Part shown: positions 59,100 through 64,000 of the stretch, piece after piece
Numbering within the stretch: the stretch's first letter is position 1
Layout: each line of letters begins with the position of its first letter
NCBI RefSeq assembly: GCF_025245835.1
Contig: NZ_JAOBWS010000007.1
Span: 62,001-126,000 of the forward strand
DNA: 64,000 nucleotides
Source of the DNA: Rheinheimera sp. 4Y26
GTDB taxonomy: Bacteria > Pseudomonadota > Gammaproteobacteria > Enterobacterales > Alteromonadaceae
Direction of reading: 5' to 3'
Translations under genes and position numbers: made by a program
Notes under the pieces: generated by a model
What the model saw: only the letters and a program-made list of their open reading frames with translations
What the model was told of the DNA's origin: nothing
Databases searched by the model: none

Positions 59100-59468
59100 T
59101 TAGTTCATACCACCACATTTGCCCTCGCCACACTTACCTTCGCCACATTTACCTTCCTTGGTTTTGTCGGTGGCTTTATCGGCTGCTTTGTCGGCCATTT
59201 TTTCAGCGCCGCACTTTCCTTCACCACATTTGCCTTCACCACATTTGCCTTCTTTGGCTTTGTCCGCTTTGTCGGCGCCACACTTGGCTTCTTTGCTTTT
59301 ACCGTCGGTTTTTACTTTGTCAGCACCGCAGGACGCTTCAGCGGCCGACAACTGATAACCTGCTGCCAATTCAGTCGCCTGAAAGGTACCGGCGCTGGCT
59401 GTGCTGCTGATAGAGCCCAAAACCAGAACACCTACCGCAGAAACAACTTTTTTATGAAGCATGCTCAT
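59100..59468 (-). CDS. hvfA: HvfA-like exported precursor peptide with EGKCG repeats
   Basis: A 122-residue small secreted protein, the likely RiPP precursor. A signal peptide (HKKVVSAVGVLVLGSIS, cleavage about after Ala26) is followed by a 96-residue mature chain rich in Lys, Gly, Ala and Glu with eight cysteines. Six lie in EGKCG units, arranged as two triplets separated by a charged 17-residue spacer. EGKCG is the motif modified by HvfB-type enzymes. ATG 59468 has AAGGA 8 bp ahead; an in-frame opening to 59615 is not translated. First gene of the hvfABC operon. Confidence 0.88.
   Translation of the reverse strand: MSMLHKKVVSAVGVLVLGSISSTASAGTFQATELAAGYQLSAAEASCGADKVKTDGKSKEAKCGADKADKAKEGKCGEGKCGEGKCGAEKMADKAADKATDKTKEGKCGEGKCGEGKCGGMN
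59112..59252 (-). repeat. Two triplets of 15-bp EGKCG repeats
   Basis: Codons for EGKCG occur at 59238-59252, 59223-59237 and 59208-59222 (first triplet) and at 59142-59156, 59127-59141 and 59112-59126 (second triplet). The intervening region 59157-59207 encodes a charged spacer. Confidence 0.95.
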
Positions 59469-59741
59469 GTTGAAATTCCTTATGATCTGTCGATAAACCG
59501 TGATGATAAAACCCAATATCAATGCCAGACAAGCTGTCCGGCAATTACTCTGATAAAGACCCTGCAGTCTGTCGAAAAATTTCAGTGGCTGGCAATAATT
59601 CTTTGGCGCCGCCATCAGGGCACTACAGAATTAGCATAATAGTGATGCTTTTTCAGTAAGTTTTGATCTGCATCAGAGCAGCATTTTGCTGCACGCTGCA
59701 CAATCAGACCATTATTGCCCCCAATCCCATTGAGGTTTGTT

Positions 59742-60113
59742 ATGCCACAGTCTTTGACTCCAATGCTCAGAGCCCAGTTACTGGAAGAAATTCAGCAACA
59801 ACGTGCTGCTATTTATCAGTATCTGCAACAAGGACAACAAGCCGGATACAGCAACCTGCTACTGAAACTTGATAGTCACCCGCTGAGCCACTGGCCTGAA
59901 TTACTGAATCAGTGGCTCACGCCGGAACTGGAAGCAAAAACCCGGCGGCTGGAAGCAATTCAGGCGGCGCTGAGCCAAATGGATATGGGGCTTTATGGTT
60001 TGTGTTGTGACTGCGACAGCAGAATTGAACGGCATTTGTTACAACAGGATCCGGCACGCCAGCGCTGTGCGCACTGTGACAAACTATATTCAGCCGCTAA
60101 AAAGCAGGCCTGA
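59742..60113 (+). CDS. DksA/TraR-type C4 zinc finger protein
   Basis: A 123-residue protein related to DksA/TraR. The C-terminal zinc finger has Cys88, Cys91, Cys109 and Cys112 (with extra Cys89) in GLCCDCDSRI and RCAHCDKLY. The N-terminal part is a helical region. ATG 59742 is preferred to 59715 since GAGG is at 59732-59735. It is shorter than DksA (151), so it may be a TraR-like regulator of RNA polymerase. It is divergent from hvfA, so it may share its regulatory region, though no link is proved. Confidence 0.85.
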   Translation: MPQSLTPMLRAQLLEEIQQQRAAIYQYLQQGQQAGYSNLLLKLDSHPLSHWPELLNQWLTPELEAKTRRLEAIQAALSQMDMGLYGLCCDCDSRIERHLLQQDPARQRCAHCDKLYSAAKKQA

Positions 60114-60717
60114 GACTGTTCCGGAAAAAGAATGCTCATAACCACAAATGCGTTGATGTTGTCACTGTGGCTTGTTTGCCACTTAACCGCTTATGCATGC
60201 TGCAGTCTGCCTGGCATTAACGGGATAACTTAACTGCATCCTGTCCCAGCTGCCAGGCGATCAGCTGTTTGGGCTGCATATAGTATGATTGGAACATTCA
60301 GCATTAAGCCCTGTTTAGACAAAACATTTCTCCTCCATCAAGCGCATAACAATGAAGAAGGCAGCTCTGTTATCTGCCGGTTTCCATACCCGGTTGAGGG
60401 ACAACTGTCATCAAGCTGATTTGCAAATCAACAGTGAATTTGAGCTTTGATATTGAGTACAGACGGCAACGCTTTCAGTACTACCAGCACCATTTGCTTA
60501 CAAGCAGCACAGTTGCAACTGTGTGGGGCGTCGCTCAGCCGGCTGGTGTGAGATAAAACAGGTCATGCAATCATGACGTCAGCGACCATTTTTATTGTTC
60601 AAGGTCGCACATAGCGCTGTTGGAGAACAAAGCCAGCGGTCCTTTGATGAAAAAATCACTAACAAAGCACTGACACTGGCTCAGTCAAACTATTGCTGTA
60701 ATAGCAGAATCGCCTTT
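60114..60717. other. 600-bp region without a convincing gene
   Basis: No ORF with recognisable protein sequence was found; short frames look random. It holds a perfect 16-bp palindrome CACAGTTGCAACTGTG at 60508-60523 and a 6-bp inverted repeat at 60562-60577. It could contain decayed coding sequence, a small RNA, or control sites. Confidence 0.5.
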
Positions 60718-61389
60718 TTAAGAACCGTAACGCTGAGTCCAACAGTTCACTGCAACAGTAATACGCCGATCTGTACCGAAAAAAGGCGCTACTTCATGCT
60801 GCAGGTAGGATGGAAACACGATCAATTGTCCGCCTTTTAATTTGAAGTTATGACTATAGGTATTATAAACACCTGAAAGATTTGCATTACCGCTGTCCAG
60901 ATAGGTATTACAGTGCGGCCTTGGATCATGAAATCTTAAAACCCCGCTATCAGGTTTACCTTCCACATCTTCACCAGGATTCACACAGTACACAGCTGAC
61001 CAGGACGCCATAGGGTGATTGTGGGTATAAAAATATCCGCCAAATTCGGTGATATGAAACCAGGCGTCACTAAACAGCTGAATTTTTTGCATTTGCTCAT
61101 GATCATAACCATTCAGTCGGGCAATAACCCATGCCACTGTCTGTAAGACAAAGAGTCTGAGTTGTTGTACTGCCGGGTCAGGGTAATGAAATAAATCAAA
61201 GTTACTCTCAAACAGATTATCCTGAACGTAGTTTTGCGGCCGTGGATTTTTGTGTTTAACGCCCTGCGATACCAACAGATCAAAATATTGTTCCAGCTTG
61301 ATATTTAGTTCTTCCGGATTTGGAAAATCAATCACAGCAAAAGGGGTGGCAAACATCGGAAAAACTGATGGCTCCAATGGTTTATTCAT
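60718..61389 (-). CDS. Putative 2OG-Fe(II) oxygenase (TIGR02466-like)
   Basis: A 223-residue protein resembling the family of putative 2-oxoglutarate and Fe(II)-dependent oxygenases. The cupin-type core has His123-Asn-His125 in FYTHNHPMASWS, a Leu-rich RFHDPRPHC strand, and a distal His198 in LQHEV with Arg209 for the 2OG carboxylate. No signal peptide. It follows a TonB-dependent receptor gene on the same strand with a terminator between. Substrate unknown; PKHD-type hydroxylases often accompany such receptors. Confidence 0.85.
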   Translation of the reverse strand: MNKPLEPSVFPMFATPFAVIDFPNPEELNIKLEQYFDLLVSQGVKHKNPRPQNYVQDNLFESNFDLFHYPDPAVQQLRLFVLQTVAWVIARLNGYDHEQMQKIQLFSDAWFHITEFGGYFYTHNHPMASWSAVYCVNPGEDVEGKPDSGVLRFHDPRPHCNTYLDSGNANLSGVYNTYSHNFKLKGGQLIVFPSYLQHEVAPFFGTDRRITVAVNCWTQRYGS

Positions 61390-61447
61390 AATAATTCAGC
61401 TCAAAAACGTCAGTTTAACGGAGACAATTTTATTAATAAAAACAAAT

Positions 61448-61473
61448 AAAAAGCCCCCGTGAGGGGGCTTTTT
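61448..61473 (-). terminator. TonB-dependent receptor terminator
   Basis: A perfect 11-bp GC-rich stem (61448-61458 with 61463-61473), loop GTGA, followed on the minus strand by a T tract. Confidence 0.93.
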
Positions 61474-61488
61474 TATTATCAGCTCAGA

Positions 61489-64000
61489 TTAGAACTTCAT
61501 AGTAGCTCTGAAGTAAACAAAGCGGTCCATGTTTACGTCGTATTCAGTTACAGAGAAGTTGTTGGTAGAGGCAGCATAGTTGTTATCAATACCTTCTGGA
61601 GTAGGCTCTTTGGCAAACAAGTTCTCAACACCAAAAGTTAACTTAGTATTGTAGTCACTTAAGTTATAACCCATTGAAATATCATGGATAACATAAGTTG
61701 GCAGACGCTCAGTTACGCCATCAGCCGCTGTGTCGCCATACACGTGGGTATAGAAACCTTTCATCGCGTGAACATAACGGGCTGTGTAGTGAGCATCCCA
61801 GTCACCTAACATCCAGTCAACACCGAAGCTGCCTTTCAAACGAGGATAACCTGCGTCACCCCACTGAACACCTACGTACTCTTCGTCACTGATTTCGCTG
61901 TCAGTCACGTATGAGAAGTCCAGGTAGGTCTTGAAAGTACCAAATGAGGTTTCTGGCAGACGGTATGCCATGTAGGTATCTACACCTTGTACGTGTAATG
62001 TACCTTGGTTCTGCAGACCGTTGCGTAAGTCTACAACGTTACCGTTTGAGTCACGGTCAACCAGGCCACAGAATTCTGAAGCTGGGCCACCGGTTGCACA
62101 ACCAGCAAGGATGATACCTGCACCGATACGTGAAATTGAATCTTCAACTTCAATGTCATACCAGTCCACTGTCAGCTCTGCGCCTTCCAACCAGCTTGGG
62201 TTGTATACAAAACCAACTGTTTGTGATGTTGAAGTTTCTGGCTTCAGATCTGGTGATGATTGTTGCGTCACACGGATCTGAGGGTTTGACTGACGGTAGC
62301 CTGCAGGCACACCAGCACAACCAGGAACCTTAGATAAATCTAAAGTGATTGGCGCACCAGCTGCAGTCAGAGTGTTACAAGGGTCAGTTAAACCAGTGTA
62401 AGAATCTGAGTTACCAGCGAATAAGTTAGACAGTGACGGAGCACGGTAACCTTCAGCCCAGGTAGAACGAACTAATAAATCTTCGATTGGGCGGAATTCA
62501 ACACCAACTTTTGCAGTGCTGTTGCTGCCGTAAGAGCTGTGGTCAGAGAAACGTACTGCCGGGCTGATTAACAGGTTCTCAAGAACCGGAATTGACACTT
62601 CAGCATAAGCTTCGTCCAGACGGAAACCACCAGCTGTTGCATCACGTTGGTTACCTGATGATTCACCAGTTACAGTCAGCGGATCCGGGTTGTCATAACC
62701 GTTCTCTTCACGGCGTTCAAAACCAACAGCTAAGCCCATAAAGCCAGATGGCAGTTCAAACAGTTCGCCTGAAGTGTTAAAGGCGTAATCTTTTAACTCG
62801 CTACCAGATGATGCAATGCTGTCAAAGGTGATGTAATCAAGCATCTCTGGCGTGATAGTGCCTGGGCCGCCAAACAAGTTTAATGGCACACAGTTCGTTG
62901 ACGCAGTACAGTTTGCACCTAAAGCAGCGTTGATACGGGTCAGGTTTAATAAACCTGTTGTTTTTTCATCTTGTGAGTTCTGGCCGTAGATGTAGTGAGC
63001 ATCCCAAGTCCATGATGAATCACCGAAGGCACCTTCTAAGCCGACCATACCGCGGTAGGTATTATCGTTTTGCACATAGCGGCGTGGGCCTGCTTCTACC
63101 ATACGGCGTTGCAGAGAGTAAGGTGTATAAGTAGTGTAACCAGCTGCTAAAGCGCGCGAAGCATGTCCGTACAATGTTTGTTTAAACGGGTTGTAAATAT
63201 TGTCGGCGTGAATATCAACACGGCTTGCTGCTGCACCGAAGGCGGCACCCAGAGTTACCGGCATTGGTGCTAATTCTTGCGCAGATTTACGGTTTGTCAT
63301 CACAAAGTCAGAAACCAGACGCAGGTCATCAGTCAGGTTGTAGTAACCCTGAACATAGAATGCGTTACGGTTTTGCGGCGTTACTAAGTAGTTATCAGGT
63401 GCATAGTTATAGTTGTCACCGTTACCAGCCTGACGCTGACGGAACTTATCCAGACCTGTTGCAGCGCCAGTGCCTTCTTTGGTCATTAAGTCATAACGAC
63501 CAGATGTGGCAGTAGTAGTTTTGTAACCATTGGCAATCAGAGCAGCCTGGTTAGCAGCGCTTAAAGTGTTAGCACTAACACCTAAACGGGTATTCATACC
63601 AGTAGAACTCCAACCTACAGATGATACTTCGCGATCACCAGCCCAGATTGGTTGTTGTGTAGTGTGGTTGGCGTTGAACAGGATACCGCCTTTGTCAGTG
63701 CTGGTACCCAGAGTCATTTCAGCTGTGTACTGACGGCCGTCACCTTCACTCATGTTTTCGCCAACATAAGAAGATAATTCAACACCTTCAAAATCTTTAC
63801 GTGTAATGATGTTCACTACACCGGCAATGGCATCAGAACCATATAATGCAGAAGCGCCGTCTTTTAATACTTCAACACGTTCAATTGCTGAAGTTGGAAT
63901 AGTGTTTAAGTCAACAGTTGAACCTAAAGATGAAACCCAACGTCTGCCGTTTACTAAAACCAACAGGCGCTGTGAACCTAAGTTACGCAGGTCCATGTTG
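61489..64000 (-). CDS. TonB-dependent outer-membrane receptor, 5' end beyond window
   Basis: The C-terminal part of a TonB-dependent receptor. At least 835 residues are visible; signal peptide, TonB box and plug start are beyond the window. The plug is represented by LVLVNGRRWV and IERVEVLKDGASALYGSDAI, and the barrel ends in aromatic Phe (VYFRATMKF) as expected for BAM recognition. Extracellular loop motifs include LFGGPGT and Cys-containing loops. The barrel strand LKPETSTSQTVGFVY is typical. The substrate is unknown; carbohydrate- or amino-acid-linked receptors of this type are common in Alteromonadales. The frame runs to the end of the window on the minus strand. Confidence 0.92.
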   Translation of the reverse strand, partial: NMDLRNLGSQRLLVLVNGRRWVSSLGSTVDLNTIPTSAIERVEVLKDGASALYGSDAIAGVVNIITRKDFEGVELSSYVGENMSEGDGRQYTAEMTLGTSTDKGGILFNANHTTQQPIWAGDREVSSVGWSSTGMNTRLGVSANTLSAANQAALIANGYKTTTATSGRYDLMTKEGTGAATGLDKFRQRQAGNGDNYNYAPDNYLVTPQNRNAFYVQGYYNLTDDLRLVSDFVMTNRKSAQELAPMPVTLGAAFGAAASRVDIHADNIYNPFKQTLYGHASRALAAGYTTYTPYSLQRRMVEAGPRRYVQNDNTYRGMVGLEGAFGDSSWTWDAHYIYGQNSQDEKTTGLLNLTRINAALGANCTASTNCVPLNLFGGPGTITPEMLDYITFDSIASSGSELKDYAFNTSGELFELPSGFMGLAVGFERREENGYDNPDPLTVTGESSGNQRDATAGGFRLDEAYAEVSIPVLENLLISPAVRFSDHSSYGSNSTAKVGVEFRPIEDLLVRSTWAEGYRAPSLSNLFAGNSDSYTGLTDPCNTLTAAGAPITLDLSKVPGCAGVPAGYRQSNPQIRVTQQSSPDLKPETSTSQTVGFVYNPSWLEGAELTVDWYDIEVEDSISRIGAGIILAGCATGGPASEFCGLVDRDSNGNVVDLRNGLQNQGTLHVQGVDTYMAYRLPETSFGTFKTYLDFSYVTDSEISDEEYVGVQWGDAGYPRLKGSFGVDWMLGDWDAHYTARYVHAMKGFYTHVYGDTAADGVTERLPTYVIHDISMGYNLSDYNTKLTFGVENLFAKEPTPEGIDNNYAASTNNFSVTEYDVNMDRFVYFRATMKF

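Noticed and set aside
59469-59615. N-terminal extension of hvfA
   Set aside because: The frame is open but lacks a ribosome site, and the internal ATG 59468 starts a proper signal peptide with AAGGA upstream.
60595-60840. 81-residue ORF with a plausible N terminus
   Set aside because: It overlaps the oxygenase 3' end antisense; its first part has no recognisable family, so I left it out.

Overview
The window is a stretch of gammaproteobacterial chromosome, not a mobile element. Protein sequences and gene order (apt-dnaX-ybaB-recR next to htpG-adk-hemH; accD-folC-dedD-cvpA-purF; fimV-asd-pdxB-fabB; motY/rnt; prkA-yeaH-ycgB) point to an Alteromonadales-type bacterium with a polar flagellum, most like Rheinheimera or a relative. 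That assignment comes from recognising families, not from a database search. No insertion sequence, phage gene, CRISPR array or rRNA was seen. Most genes are housekeeping.

Layout. 1-7000: a diguanylate cyclase with three periplasmic sensor domains, a DUF72 protein, the cmoAB wobble-uridine pair, and a LysR regulator coupled to a small unknown gene. 7100-13700: purMN, a DUF3108 envelope protein, a class II amidotransferase, fadE with a FadR operator, and a small ferredoxin. 13838-14258: four tRNAs (Pro, Arg, His, Pro in transcription order) behind a strong GC-discriminator promoter. 14500-20070: folD, cysS, ppiB-lpxH, miaE and a Yip1 membrane protein. 20158-25144: the operon accD-folC-dedD-cvpA-purF. 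25378-33333: truA, the polar organiser fimV/hubP, asd, pdxB and fabB. 33505-37757: mnmC, motY, rnt, grxD. 37983-43620: sodB and the kinase-linked starvation module prkA-yeaH-ycgB. 43755-47219: a response regulator/CheC-like protein with a diguanylate cyclase, an exported thiol peroxidase, and an Hsp20 gene. 47261-57242: hydrolase, MAPEG protein, hemH, adk, htpG, recR, ybaB, dnaX, apt. 57337-60113: a three-gene MNIO peptide-modification operon (hvfABC-like) with a 39-residue membrane ORF and a divergent DksA/TraR-like gene. 60718-64000: a 2OG-Fe(II) oxygenase and the 3' part of a TonB-dependent receptor.

Most interesting points. The hvfABC-like operon encodes an exported precursor with six EGKCG repeats in two triplets, a DUF692 multinuclear-iron oxidase and its DUF2063 partner: a copper-buffering type RiPP system that here seems to lack the usual DoxX membrane protein. 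Second, dnaX carries a complete programmed -1 frameshift cassette (upstream SD-like element, A AAA AAG, hairpin, immediate stop). Third, the Hsp20 gene has both a sigma-32 promoter and a ROSE-type RNA thermometer with the expected G-G opposition. Fourth, the fabB/mnmC spacer holds a FabR-like palindrome beside a FadR-like half site, and fadE has a FadR operator. Fifth, a receiver domain is fused to a CheC-like phosphatase domain directly upstream of a diguanylate cyclase.

The genes are arranged as short operons, many separated by clear hairpin terminators that often serve both converging neighbours.
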